Source: Bacteroidales bacterium (lineage in GTDB: Bacteria > Bacteroidota > Bacteroidia > Bacteroidales > VadinHA17). From it: a stretch of DNA of 64,000 nt. The DNA lies in contig JADJLX010000005.1 in the NCBI GenBank assembly GCA_016709865.1, forward strand, positions 1,302,001 to 1,366,000, written 5' to 3'. Positions 44,491-53,197 of this stretch are shown one piece after another. Both the position numbers and the translations under genes were made by a program. The notes below the pieces were generated by a model. That model was given only the letters and a program-made list of their open reading frames with translations, made no database searches and was not told the origin of the DNA. Position 1 is the stretch's first letter, and every line of letters begins with the position of its first letter.

Positions 44491-46551
44491 CTAATCTTCT
44501 ATAATAACAACATCCCAAGGTTTGAGGATTACAGTATCACCTTTTTTAAGCGAAGCTCCTGTCAGAAGAATTGTGCCTCTATTAAATTTATAGGTAACTG
44601 ATTGATCTTTATCTGAATAATTCAGATAGTACCTTATCGTTTTTCCCTGATCATTTGTACCTGTTCTGAGGACTATGGGATATGTTACAGGATTTTCTTT
44701 TTCAATCAGCCCGGTCTCCTGAGCTTTTACGGAAACAATTTTCGATTGTATTTCATCTGAAACCAGGCAGCCTTCATATGTAAGTGACCCCTTCCCATAT
44801 TTGTTTTCTGTTATAGCCGGGTACTTTTTAAAGAATGGATCATCATATAAGGCCATCGGTTTAGCTGTTTCAGGAACAATAAATTCAATCCAGTTCTTTG
44901 CAGTGTTATTTTCCTTTCCCACTTTAAATGGATCATCGAGAAGGGTAACAGTATTAATGCTTGAGAATTCCTGGTAGTAAAAACCTGCAGCTTCTCTCAA
45001 TGGTCCGGGAGCTTTAACATGCCTGACAACAGAATTTTCATCTGTGAAACCGCTTTTCACCGACATGATGACATGTCCTCCATTCTTCACAAAGTCGGCG
45101 ATCTTTTTAAGAAGCTCATCGCTTGCAACATACAACGGAGGAACCATAAGAAGATCATAGCCTGCAAAATCAGCATTTTCAGACACAACAAAATCTACTC
45201 CGACATTATTTTTAAAAGCAGCCCGGTGCATTTGTCTTAATACTTCCATATAAGCATTCCCTTCTTTAAAAGGCATATAGCTGATACCAAAATCAGACTG
45301 ACGGCTGTAAAGAATTGCAGCCTTGTTTTTTATCTTAAGGTTCACGAGTTTTGGACCGATCTTCTGAAGTTCATGGGCAACCTGGCTCACCTCGTTATAG
45401 AACCTGTTTGGCTCAAGGTCGTGTCCGAGGACTCCTTTCCAGTATGTTTCCTGTCCATAATGTATTGAATGCCAGTGCCAGTATTCAACCATATTTGCGC
45501 CACCGGCTATATGAGAATAAACAAAAAGGCGTCCCTGACCATCAAAAGGCGGATATTGACCTTTTGAGTCCCACCCGATTGTCTGTGCATTGGTCTCGGT
45601 TATAAGATGATTTGTTTTCCTCAGACTTCTGTAGAAATCATCGGCCCACATAACGTCCTCACCCTTAACATTATTCTGACTACCGTGATAAACATTAAGC
45701 GAGGGCATATCTAATTTTCTTGTTGCAGCATACTGATCGAGAGTAGTTAAAGAAGGCATAAAGCAATGAGTAATAAACTGATCCGGACGTTTATACTCGC
45801 CAACTATCTCTGCCTGCCATGTCAGGTAGTCAGCGGTTACCTTCTGGTTATAAAGATCCCATTCAAGCTTATATGAAGGATTGGTAGCATTATGTCTGGT
45901 AGGAAATTCATCCCAGTCGTTTAATGTCATCCCCCAGTAATTGAGACCCCAGAGTTTATTCAGAGTGTCGGTGGTTTTGTATTTTGCCTTCATGTAATCA
46001 ACAAAACCCCTGAAGAAATCATAATTTGCAGCTCCATAAGTTGAAGTCTCATTATCAACCTGATATCCTATGATGGCAGGATGTTTGGCATAATGTTCCA
46101 TCATCTTTCGGATAACGCGCTCACCATGGAACAGATAAGCCGGATTAGTTATATCAAAATTCTGACGTATACCGTAACTGCTTACGGTTCCATTAAGTCT
46201 TTCGACAAAAATATCGGGGTATTTTTTGGCAAGCCAGGCAGGGATTGAGTATGTCGGAGTTCCAAGAATAACTTTTATCCCGGCTTTGTGTAAGCGGTCG
46301 ATTATGCGATCCATCCAGGCAAATTCAAAAACGCCTTCCTGCGGTTCAAATAGACTCCATGATGATTCACCGAGGCGAACAACCGAAATTCCTGCATCCT
46401 GCATCAGTTTCACATCTGCCTCCAAACGCTCATATGGCATATATTCGTGATAGTATGCCACACCGTAAAGTATCGTACTGAATTTCTGAGGTTGGGCACT
46501 AAGTGCTGTGACTAATAATAAAAGAGTGGTTACAATAGTCAGTTTTTTCAT
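44491..46551 (-). CDS. Exported GH42 beta-galactosidase
   Basis: A 686-residue enzyme with signal peptide (TIVTTLLLLVTALSA, then QPQKF). The N-terminal barrel starts LYGVAYYHEYMPYERLEADVKLM; the acid/base Glu is in QVDNETS (Glu168), and the likely nucleophile Glu319 is in LITETNAQTIGWD. A second domain of the trimerisation type (KNKAAILYSRQSDF, FVVSENADFAGYDLLMVPP) and a beta C-terminal domain follow. The fold is clear; the substrate could be a beta-galactoside from plant or algal glycans. It is monocistronic, and a small hairpin abuts its start codon. Confidence 0.9.
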   Translation of the reverse strand: MKKLTIVTTLLLLVTALSAQPQKFSTILYGVAYYHEYMPYERLEADVKLMQDAGISVVRLGESSWSLFEPQEGVFEFAWMDRIIDRLHKAGIKVILGTPTYSIPAWLAKKYPDIFVERLNGTVSSYGIRQNFDITNPAYLFHGERVIRKMMEHYAKHPAIIGYQVDNETSTYGAANYDFFRGFVDYMKAKYKTTDTLNKLWGLNYWGMTLNDWDEFPTRHNATNPSYKLEWDLYNQKVTADYLTWQAEIVGEYKRPDQFITHCFMPSLTTLDQYAATRKLDMPSLNVYHGSQNNVKGEDVMWADDFYRSLRKTNHLITETNAQTIGWDSKGQYPPFDGQGRLFVYSHIAGGANMVEYWHWHSIHYGQETYWKGVLGHDLEPNRFYNEVSQVAHELQKIGPKLVNLKIKNKAAILYSRQSDFGISYMPFKEGNAYMEVLRQMHRAAFKNNVGVDFVVSENADFAGYDLLMVPPLYVASDELLKKIADFVKNGGHVIMSVKSGFTDENSVVRHVKAPGPLREAAGFYYQEFSSINTVTLLDDPFKVGKENNTAKNWIEFIVPETAKPMALYDDPFFKKYPAITENKYGKGSLTYEGCLVSDEIQSKIVSVKAQETGLIEKENPVTYPIVLRTGTNDQGKTIRYYLNYSDKDQSVTYKFNRGTILLTGASLKKGDTVILKPWDVVIIED

Positions 46552-46568
46552 CGGATTGGTTTTATCCG
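46552..46568 (-). promoter_or_regulatory. Hairpin directly before the GH42 start codon
   Basis: CGGAT (46552-46556) and ATCCG (46564-46568) pair around a 7-base loop; in the RNA the second strand ends immediately before the ATG. It could affect ribosome entry. Confidence 0.3.
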
Positions 46569-46612
46569 ACTAAGGTAGCAATTTTAGTATATATGAAGTA
46601 ACCATAAGAAGA

Positions 46613-46731
46613 ATGAAAGGGAGAAAGGGAGAACGGGAGAAAGGGAGAAGGGGAGAGTTAAGGTTCCGTCTTCATTCTTAAGGCTTCCGTTTCCGGTCTT
46701 CCGTCTTCCGTCTTCCGTCTTCCGGTCTTCA
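46613..46731 (+). repeat. GGGAGAAA block and CTTCCGT block
   Basis: Seven or so degenerate copies of GGGAGAAA (46613-46656) lie next to a run of CTTCCGT/GTCTTCCG copies (46664-46731). The block ends five bases before the stop codon of the Gly/Arg-rich membrane protein gene. Confidence 0.75.
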
Positions 46732-46735
46732 GACT

Positions 46736-47299
46736 TTATATAATGAGGTCACTGTTTTCCTGAGTCAGTTTTTTCTGTTTAAATATAAGGCGATAACCTT
46801 TTTCAAAATAGACAGTTACAAGCGTAAAAAGAGCAAATACACCAAGATAGTAGAGCACCATATTCAGATTAACTGTGTTTCCTCTGCGGAAGTCCCTGCC
46901 GCCTCCATTTCCCTCCAGACCTCTTGCTCCACCCGGGAATCCGCCTCTTTCTGAAAACCCGGAATTTCTGTCTCCTCTTATTATATTAAGGCTATCGTTT
47001 CCTGGTCTCATTCTGTTAAAGTTACGTTGTCCTCTTCCCGCCATCCTCTGTCTTAAACTATCAGGAACATTCATAAGTTCCGGTCTTTGAATACCTTCCC
47101 TGAATTCAGGACGAACAGCACCTTCTCTGCCTTCAAATTCACCAAAATCTCTCCCACCCCTTCCGCGGTTGAATGGCTGCGATGAGTCATACTTAAAAAT
47201 CATTACGCTCCTGTCCCAATAGTTTAATTTTTTGAATGACAGATAACCAGTAGTCAGGATAGCCAATACAAAAAGTATTATAAATATTTTCTTAACCAT
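46736..47299 (-). CDS. Small membrane protein with Gly/Arg-rich loop
   Basis: A 187-residue protein, not recognised. It has two hydrophobic helices (residues 4-21 and 150-170) and between them a hydrophilic loop rich in Gly, Arg, Asn and Phe with RGRGGRDF, RGGFPGG and GGGRDFRRG words, similar in composition to disordered RGG regions. The loop would be periplasmic if both ends are inside. It overlaps the upstream DUF4405 gene by 8 bases, so the two are probably co-translated partners. Confidence 0.65.
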   Translation of the reverse strand: MVKKIFIILFVLAILTTGYLSFKKLNYWDRSVMIFKYDSSQPFNRGRGGRDFGEFEGREGAVRPEFREGIQRPELMNVPDSLRQRMAGRGQRNFNRMRPGNDSLNIIRGDRNSGFSERGGFPGGARGLEGNGGGRDFRRGNTVNLNMVLYYLGVFALFTLVTVYFEKGYRLIFKQKKLTQENSDLII

Positions 47300-47738
47300 T
47301 TTTCTGTTTTTTAAAGTTTAACCTCTGAAGCACCCATTTCCAGTGAAGTCCAAGATGGATCCCAAATAATGCCAGAACAAGTAACGATGAACTGGTATGC
47401 ATAATCCGCCAGAAACCACCTGAATTGCCAAAATTGATCCACGAAAAATCAATTGTTCTGGATATTGCCATGCCGCTTATTGTAATAAGAGTTAATCCTA
47501 TAAGCAGAAGGATATCCAGAACATAATTAATTCTTGCTTTACCCGGCACTCTTGAGAAGAACCTGACGGTAAGTTTTTTTATCCATCCCCAGTTTAAAAT
47601 TTTGTGAAGAAAGAAAAACAAGACAATAATCAGTCCGGCCCATTCATGAAATGAGAGCCCGAAGAACGACCTTGGGTCCATCAGCAACAGAAATACTATT
47701 GCGAGTAAAATGTTGAGAATAAATTTAATAATGTTCAT
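47292..47738 (-). CDS. DUF4405 membrane protein, likely cytochrome b-like
   Basis: A 148-residue membrane protein with four hydrophobic helices. Histidines sit in the membrane helices at 31 (SFHEW), 45 (LHKIL), 114 (IMHTSS) and 128 and 132 (GIHLGLHWKW). This pattern is typical of DUF4405-type, cytochrome b-like domains that bind haem through paired histidines. Quinol oxidation or electron transfer is inference. The gene overlaps the Gly/Arg-rich membrane protein gene. Confidence 0.72.
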   Translation of the reverse strand: MNIIKFILNILLAIVFLLLMDPRSFFGLSFHEWAGLIIVLFFFLHKILNWGWIKKLTVRFFSRVPGKARINYVLDILLLIGLTLITISGMAISRTIDFSWINFGNSGGFWRIMHTSSSLLVLALFGIHLGLHWKWVLQRLNFKKQKNG

Positions 47739-48172
47739 AATCGTGCTGGAAATTAGTCAATAAAATATCTGTCTAATAATCAATATATTAGTAAGTCAAA
47801 AATGCAAATTCAAATGAATTTTGCTGTTCTTTTCTATAAGACAAATGATATAGGCAAAATATTCCCGATACAGATTTTTGATCAGGAGATTTATTACTTT
47901 AAATTACTTCTGATCTATTTGATTTCTATATAAATTGTGCCACGAAGTGGCACAATATGAATAACCGTGGGTGATAACCCACGGTCAGCTATAAACTGAA
48001 TAACTCAGCCCCAAAGGGGCTGAATATTAGACTAGTATATTGAATCTTTTGTTCAACCCCTCCGGGGTTGTAAAGAGTTTTTTTGTCTTTACCGTGGGTT
48101 GCACCCACGGTTATTCAAATTAAACCCCTGCGGGGTAACCATTTTATTCAGGTTATTGCATCATTCGATATC
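47739..48172. other. Gene-free region with six-hairpin array
   Basis: These 434 bases hold no reading frame of interest. The first 195 bases are AT-rich with no feature I can support; the rest is the hairpin array described below. Confidence 0.6.
47934..48136. repeat. Array of six short perfect hairpins
   Basis: Six perfect palindromes with loops of 3-4 bases: ATTGTGCCAC/GTGGCACAAT (47934-47956), ACCGTGGGT/ACCCACGGT (47964-47985), TCAGCCCC/GGGGCTGA (48005-48023), CAACCCC/GGGGTTG (48054-48070), ACCGTGGGT/ACCCACGGT again (48091-48111) and ACCCC/GGGGT (48124-48136). Stem 2 and 5 are identical but have different loops. Confidence 0.85.
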
Positions 48173-48778
48173 TTATATTATTAGTTTGGCGATAACCAAA
48201 CCACCGATAAGCGACATTGCGAAACCTAAAGCAATGACATTGAAGTATTTTTCAATAAATACTTTTACTTTCGGTCCATATCTGTAGAGAAGGAAAGTAA
48301 CAAGAAAGAACCTTGCCCCCCGGCTGATTAATGAAGCAAAAAGAAACAGCAGCAGGTTCATATCAAAGACCCCGGCTGTAACTGTGAATATTTTATATGG
48401 TACAGGGGTAAAACCTGCTGTGAAAATTATCCAGAAATCCCACTGAGCGTACATTATCTTTATTTTCTCATAAAGATCTGCAGAGAATCCCGGGATATTA
48501 TTAAAAAACAGACTTGCAAACCAGGTAAATTCTCCGGAGGCATTAACCCACATATAATGCCCGGCGAGGTAACCAACAAAAGCACCTGATACAGAACCGA
48601 CAGTTGTATACATTGCATACCTGAATGCTTTTGGCCTGAATCCGAGTACCAGGACAATCAGCAGAATATCAACAGGTACAGGAAAGAAAATAGCCTCAAT
48701 AAAGGCAAAAATAAACAGAGCAACTGAGGCATAAGGTGAAGTGGCCCATTCAAGGACCCAATCATATAATCGTTTCAT
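48173..48778 (-). CDS. YqaA/DedA-family (SNARE-associated) membrane protein
   Basis: A 201-residue membrane protein with four or five spans. FAFIEAIFFPVPVDILLIVLVL, GSVSGAFVGYLAGHYM and FTAGFTPVPYKIFTVTAG are the family's two reentrant, proline-containing segments; SRGARFFLVTFLLYRYG is the usual C-terminal block. DedA relatives are thought to move lipids or act in envelope maintenance; YqaA itself is of unknown function. It has its own -7 box and its downstream side is the hairpin array. Confidence 0.85.
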   Translation of the reverse strand: MKRLYDWVLEWATSPYASVALFIFAFIEAIFFPVPVDILLIVLVLGFRPKAFRYAMYTTVGSVSGAFVGYLAGHYMWVNASGEFTWFASLFFNNIPGFSADLYEKIKIMYAQWDFWIIFTAGFTPVPYKIFTVTAGVFDMNLLLFLFASLISRGARFFLVTFLLYRYGPKVKVFIEKYFNVIALGFAMSLIGGLVIAKLII

Positions 48779-48832
48779 TCAGAACTATCAAATAATTTAG
48801 TAAGCTTTCGGATATAAACAATAAACAGGCCA

Positions 48833-48840
48833 CAAAGTTA
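48833..48840 (-). promoter_or_regulatory. -7 box of the YqaA-like gene
   Basis: TAACTTTG on the minus strand fits TAnnTTTG; it ends about 54 bases before the start codon. A -33 box is not clear. Confidence 0.45.
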
Positions 48841-48913
48841 TCTGAAGTCTGACTTTTTTTTAGTTAAAATCCGGCATTTAACCTTTTTTTAACATACTCA
48901 GCAATGGTTCTAT

Positions 48914-49768
48914 TCAGTAAGAGGCAGGCACAGATACAAGTGCCCGGCGAACAGCATGTGCAGAAAAGAATCCTATGGCATTGTTGCTTATATTTCCTTT
49001 TACATTTGCAGGTGGACCGCTGAATAAAGGATAAGAGCCCCTTATCTCAGACTGGGAATCCCATATGAAGCTTGCATATTCCTCACTTAGATTGTTCATC
49101 TCAACAACGACTATATCACCGGAAGTCAGTCTCTCCTCTTTTGTTCCCTGATCAAGATATGCAACTGTTGCTCCGTTAACATAATATCCGTTAAAAAATC
49201 TGTCATCTGTCACAACCCATTCATCAAGTGTATCAGAGACAAGAGTGCCGTTTTTAGAGACAAGAAAACGATAAAAATCAGTAGTGGGCGGATCCTGAAA
49301 GTAACACATTACCTCCCATAATCCTGATGAAGACCATTCGGGGTGATACAATAGCTTAACAGAATCGGGATTAGCGACCGGCAAAATTTTTGAAGATGCA
49401 GTATACTCTGTGTATCCTCCAACCTGACTATTCAGTTTTATGTTAAGAGTATATGTATTACCTTCATTACCACGAACAAATTGGGCAGTCTGGTAGACTC
49501 CTGGGTCAGTCTCGGTAAGATTAAAAATATTTACACCGTCCGAAATAGATACAGCAGCACCCTGAACAGATTCCGGCTTTTGATTGTAAAAATATCCTGA
49601 AGTAGTTGAAAGAAATACCTTATGCGCCTTTCTCTCTGTAGTAATAGATCCTTCAACGACAAGCTTCACGGTACTTTCATCAAGACTGATATCAATTCGT
49701 TCAGTACATGAAGTATTGAGGACTAAAATAAGTATTAAAAGAAACAGTATGTTTTTTAAGTGGTTCAT
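48914..49768 (-). CDS. DUF4249 lipoprotein
   Basis: A 284-residue lipoprotein. The lipobox is VLNTSC, followed by TERIDISLDES. The sequence STVKLVVEGSITTERKAHKVFLSTTSGYF and a middle GYTEYTASSKILPVANPDSV are characteristic of DUF4249, a family found beside TonB receptors in Bacteroidota. Probably exposed on the cell surface and helps capture a substrate, but the ligand is not known. It is two bases after the TonB receptor gene, so the pair is one operon. Confidence 0.88.
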   Translation of the reverse strand: MNHLKNILFLLILILVLNTSCTERIDISLDESTVKLVVEGSITTERKAHKVFLSTTSGYFYNQKPESVQGAAVSISDGVNIFNLTETDPGVYQTAQFVRGNEGNTYTLNIKLNSQVGGYTEYTASSKILPVANPDSVKLLYHPEWSSSGLWEVMCYFQDPPTTDFYRFLVSKNGTLVSDTLDEWVVTDDRFFNGYYVNGATVAYLDQGTKEERLTSGDIVVVEMNNLSEEYASFIWDSQSEIRGSYPLFSGPPANVKGNISNNAIGFFSAHAVRRALVSVPASY

Positions 49769-49770
49769 AT

Positions 49771-52131
49771 TTAAAACCTTATGTTATAAGTAAGTGCAGG
49801 AATAATTGAAAACAGATAGGTTTTCTCTGCATAGGTAATATTCGGATTCTCAGTATCTGTAACAAAATTTATTGACCATGCATTATGCCTGTTGTAAACA
49901 TTATAAACCGACAGATTCAATTCGCTTTTCCATTTCCTTCCCGTTTTTTCCTTCCCTTTCAAAGTTAACGACACATCGAGCCGGTGATAATCAGGCATCC
50001 GGTATGCATTTCTGTCTGAATAAACCGGTATTATTGCATTACCGATAACAGCCCTTCCAGTTGGAAAAGTTACAGGCAGCCCGGTAGCATATATCCATGT
50101 TAGTGAAGCACTTATACGCTTTGAAATTTCATAGTTTGATACAATATTCACATTATGTGGTTTATCATACGGAGAGTTATATATACGTCCACCGTTTATT
50201 TCCGGAACTTTGCGGAAAGACCTTGAATAAGAATAACTTATCCATCCTCCGAAGCGCCCCTGGTTCTTGCGGATAAGTGTTTCAATGCCATAGGAGTAAC
50301 CCTTTCCAATGCGAAGTTCGCCCTCGAGATATGGATTAAGGAATAGCTGGGCATGGTCGCGGAAATCAATCAGCTTATGGAAATCTTTATAATAGATCTC
50401 AGCAGAAAGCTCAAACATATTTTGTCTGAAATTTCTGAAGTATCCTAAGGCAAACTGATCACCTGTCTGCGGTTTAACATTGGGTGTAGCCGGAAACCAT
50501 ATATCCAGGGGGGTACCGGCAGTGGAGTTCTGAGCCAGTGTGACAAACTGAGATGCACGTGAATAGCTCCATTTAACTGAAGAGAAACTATTAAGAAGAT
50601 AGGTAAACGCAAGTCTAGGCTCAAAAACAGTATATGTGTTAAAGAGCTTTCCCTTTGCATAGACAGTACTGTCAACAGGCTTGTATTTACTATCATAGCT
50701 GTAATATGTTCCCGGACCGATATTCTGAAATACAGCAATTCTGAGACCATACTTTGCCGACAACTTCTCCGTTATCTTGAAGTCGTCGGTAGCATAAAGG
50801 CTATGTTCCAGTGCAGAAGCATTATTCAGAACAAATTCAGTGGCTGCAGAGCTTCCGAATCCACTTACTGTACCGGGGTAAAACTTATGGAAAGCAGAAG
50901 TCAGTCCAAACCTTAATTTATGCTTGTCTGACAGATAATATGTAAAATCGAATCTGGAGGAATAATCATTAAGTTCTGAGACCCATCTGAAAGAAGTTTC
51001 AGAGGCATCGTCTCCTTCCGGAGTGGCTATCTCGTAATTATATCTCGAATAAATGAGACTAAGATTGAAGAATAATTTGTTCGAAAACAGATGGTTCCAG
51101 CGAAGTGAAGCAGTCTGATTCCCAAATCCTACCGATGAGTATTTATTCTTAAAAATATCCCGTCCTGAATAACCTGAAAGATATAATCTGTTGTTTTCAT
51201 TAATGATATGTGAAAGTTTAAGATTAAAATCATAAAAATAGAGTTTATTGTCGCGCACTTCCTCCTCTTTTGCCAATGGCAGGAACAGATCAGCATATGT
51301 ACGCCGTCCTGCTATCAGGAATGTGGTACGGTCACGGATTATCGGGCCTTCAATTGTAAGCTTGCTCGATACTGTACCAATACTTGCGGCAATCTCTGCT
51401 TTTTTCGAATTACCATCCTTCATACGAACATCCAGAAATGAAGAGAGTCTGCCGCCATACGAGGCCGGAATATCTCCTTTATAGAGAGTGACGTCTTTTA
51501 CTGCATCATTATTAAATACTGAAAAGAATCCCATAAGATGAGAAGCATTATATATAGTTGCCTCATCGAGTATGATAAGGTTCTGATCTGAACTCCCTCC
51601 CCTGACACTGAAACCGGATGAACCTTCACTTGTTGACTGAACTCCGGGAAGCAGCTGCAATACTTTTATAAGATCTATTTCACCGAGAAGAGATGGAACC
51701 ATCTTGATTGTTTTTATATCAAGCTTTGCAATACTCATCTCGTTGGTCCTGACATTTTCATCGGTCCTTTTAGCCTCAATTACCACTTCTCCCAGAATAT
51801 TCTCAGCCTCTTCCATGGCAATATTAAGAGAAAGAGAATTGGTTGCAGTTCCATTCTTCCTGATCGGCTGATATCCTATATATGAATACTGCAGATCAAA
51901 GCTGCCATCATTAATAGTCAGAGAATAAAAACCATAAGAGTTAGTAGAAGTACCTGCTTTATGATTATTTTCGATAATTGTCACACCGGCAAGAACCTCT
52001 CCGTTTTTGCTGTCTGTCACGTAACCGCTGATTGTGACTTTTTTCTGAGGGTCACCAGCAGGTTTATCCTGAGCACCTATCTGTGAAAAAGTGTATATTA
52101 ATAAAAATGAAATTATCAGGTTCCTTACCAT
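49771..52131 (-). CDS. TonB-dependent receptor with carboxypeptidase-like N-terminal domain
   Basis: A 786-residue outer-membrane receptor. After the signal peptide (ISFLLIYTFSQIGA, then QDKPAG) comes a CarboxypepD-like domain (VTISGYVTDSKNGEVLAGVTI to LSLNIAMEEAE), the plug domain with LLPGVQSTSEGSSGFSVRGG and TLYKGDIPASYGGRL, and a barrel of about 540 residues ending TYNIRF. It lacks a SusC-length barrel, and the partner is DUF4249 rather than SusD, so glycan uptake is not implied. The ligand is unknown; energy comes from TonB. Confidence 0.93.
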   Translation of the reverse strand: MVRNLIISFLLIYTFSQIGAQDKPAGDPQKKVTISGYVTDSKNGEVLAGVTIIENNHKAGTSTNSYGFYSLTINDGSFDLQYSYIGYQPIRKNGTATNSLSLNIAMEEAENILGEVVIEAKRTDENVRTNEMSIAKLDIKTIKMVPSLLGEIDLIKVLQLLPGVQSTSEGSSGFSVRGGSSDQNLIILDEATIYNASHLMGFFSVFNNDAVKDVTLYKGDIPASYGGRLSSFLDVRMKDGNSKKAEIAASIGTVSSKLTIEGPIIRDRTTFLIAGRRTYADLFLPLAKEEEVRDNKLYFYDFNLKLSHIINENNRLYLSGYSGRDIFKNKYSSVGFGNQTASLRWNHLFSNKLFFNLSLIYSRYNYEIATPEGDDASETSFRWVSELNDYSSRFDFTYYLSDKHKLRFGLTSAFHKFYPGTVSGFGSSAATEFVLNNASALEHSLYATDDFKITEKLSAKYGLRIAVFQNIGPGTYYSYDSKYKPVDSTVYAKGKLFNTYTVFEPRLAFTYLLNSFSSVKWSYSRASQFVTLAQNSTAGTPLDIWFPATPNVKPQTGDQFALGYFRNFRQNMFELSAEIYYKDFHKLIDFRDHAQLFLNPYLEGELRIGKGYSYGIETLIRKNQGRFGGWISYSYSRSFRKVPEINGGRIYNSPYDKPHNVNIVSNYEISKRISASLTWIYATGLPVTFPTGRAVIGNAIIPVYSDRNAYRMPDYHRLDVSLTLKGKEKTGRKWKSELNLSVYNVYNRHNAWSINFVTDTENPNITYAEKTYLFSIIPALTYNIRF

Positions 52132-52291
52132 TAAGAAGTATTCAGTATTTAGCAGTAAACAACATTATACCGGTAATGTTCCGCAACGAATATTATGCCG
52201 GTGAAAAGTGCGTGAATTTAACAGATTAAATGGAATTACCGGGATGAGACGTAAAAATCATTCGATTATTGTCTGTCCAGAACTTTTTAAC

Positions 52292-53197
52292 CTATTTCAA
52301 CATTTTTACCGGCCAGAACAATCTGTTTCTGTAGATCCTGTAATACGGATTATTAATACTGCCGAAAGAAGCCATAAATGATGCAATATCAGGTATCGAT
52401 GAACCTGCGAAGTCAAGTATTGTTCTGGTAGAAGAAAATTCCCTGATTAATTCATTAACAACATAATAGCCCATTCTTTTTTCACGACTCTGCGGAGTAT
52501 TTACAACAAAAAGCATAACCTTGCTCCCCGGTGTTTCTACCAGAAACATACCGAACAAAGGTCTTTTTCTTGCACCTCTCACACCAATTATTCTGCCCTT
52601 CTTGTTCTTAAGACAGAAGTCCATCAGGTTTTTAAGCCGCTGATAATCATCTGCTTTAATTCCCTTAATACCTTTACCTGTGTTAAGAATAAAAAGATCT
52701 ATCAGTTCTTCAGGTTTGATATCGTAAACAAGTTCCGGATTTTTCCTGGCAGATGCTTCCACATTTCGTTTGCAGTGAGTAGAAAACTCCTCCCAAAGCT
52801 TATCATAATGCTTCGAAAGGTCAAGTTCATAATTTACTCTCTCCGTAATCTTATATCCCTCATAGACGACCTCCTGACCAATGCACAGATCAACAAGTTT
52901 ATAAAAATCAGGAAGATAGTCGAGAAACTCTATAATAGATTTATCAGCAGGTTTATCCGGTGAAAAGGCGCCAACCTGCTGAAGAAACACAGGAGTTGCA
53001 ACATATTTTACTCCGAATTTTTCAGAGCAGGGTACAGGGAAAACTGAATCATAGTCATCATCAACCAGAGCTTCCCAACCGGGTGACATAATATCGAGGT
53101 ACCAGGAAAATGCATATGGTTTTACTCCGGGCGAGCTTCGTATACAGTTATCCCACTGTTCCCGGTCTATCTCATGATTTTTGTGATATACTATCAT
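52292..53197 (-). CDS. GNAT-fold acetyltransferase-like protein
   Basis: A cytoplasmic protein of 301 residues with the layout of a double GNAT/FemAB-like protein: the second half has GRIIGVRGARKRPLFGMFLVE and VNTPQSREKRMGYYVVNELIREF, where RxxxGxxxxxxLI resembles the acyl-CoA binding loop. Identity and substrate are uncertain. Its first codon overlaps the stop of the deacetylase-like gene by four bases, so both act in the same pathway, probably modification of a surface glycan. Confidence 0.6.
   Translation of the reverse strand: MIVYHKNHEIDREQWDNCIRSSPGVKPYAFSWYLDIMSPGWEALVDDDYDSVFPVPCSEKFGVKYVATPVFLQQVGAFSPDKPADKSIIEFLDYLPDFYKLVDLCIGQEVVYEGYKITERVNYELDLSKHYDKLWEEFSTHCKRNVEASARKNPELVYDIKPEELIDLFILNTGKGIKGIKADDYQRLKNLMDFCLKNKKGRIIGVRGARKRPLFGMFLVETPGSKVMLFVVNTPQSREKRMGYYVVNELIREFSSTRTILDFAGSSIPDIASFMASFGSINNPYYRIYRNRLFWPVKMLK

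Noticed and set aside
47934..48136. Possible CRISPR array
   Set aside because: The palindromes are different from one another and are not regularly spaced direct repeats with unique spacers; no cas gene is near.
49771..52131. SusC-type glycan uptake locus
   Set aside because: The receptor is paired with a DUF4249 lipoprotein, not SusD, and its barrel is shorter than that of SusC; no glycosidase gene is adjacent.
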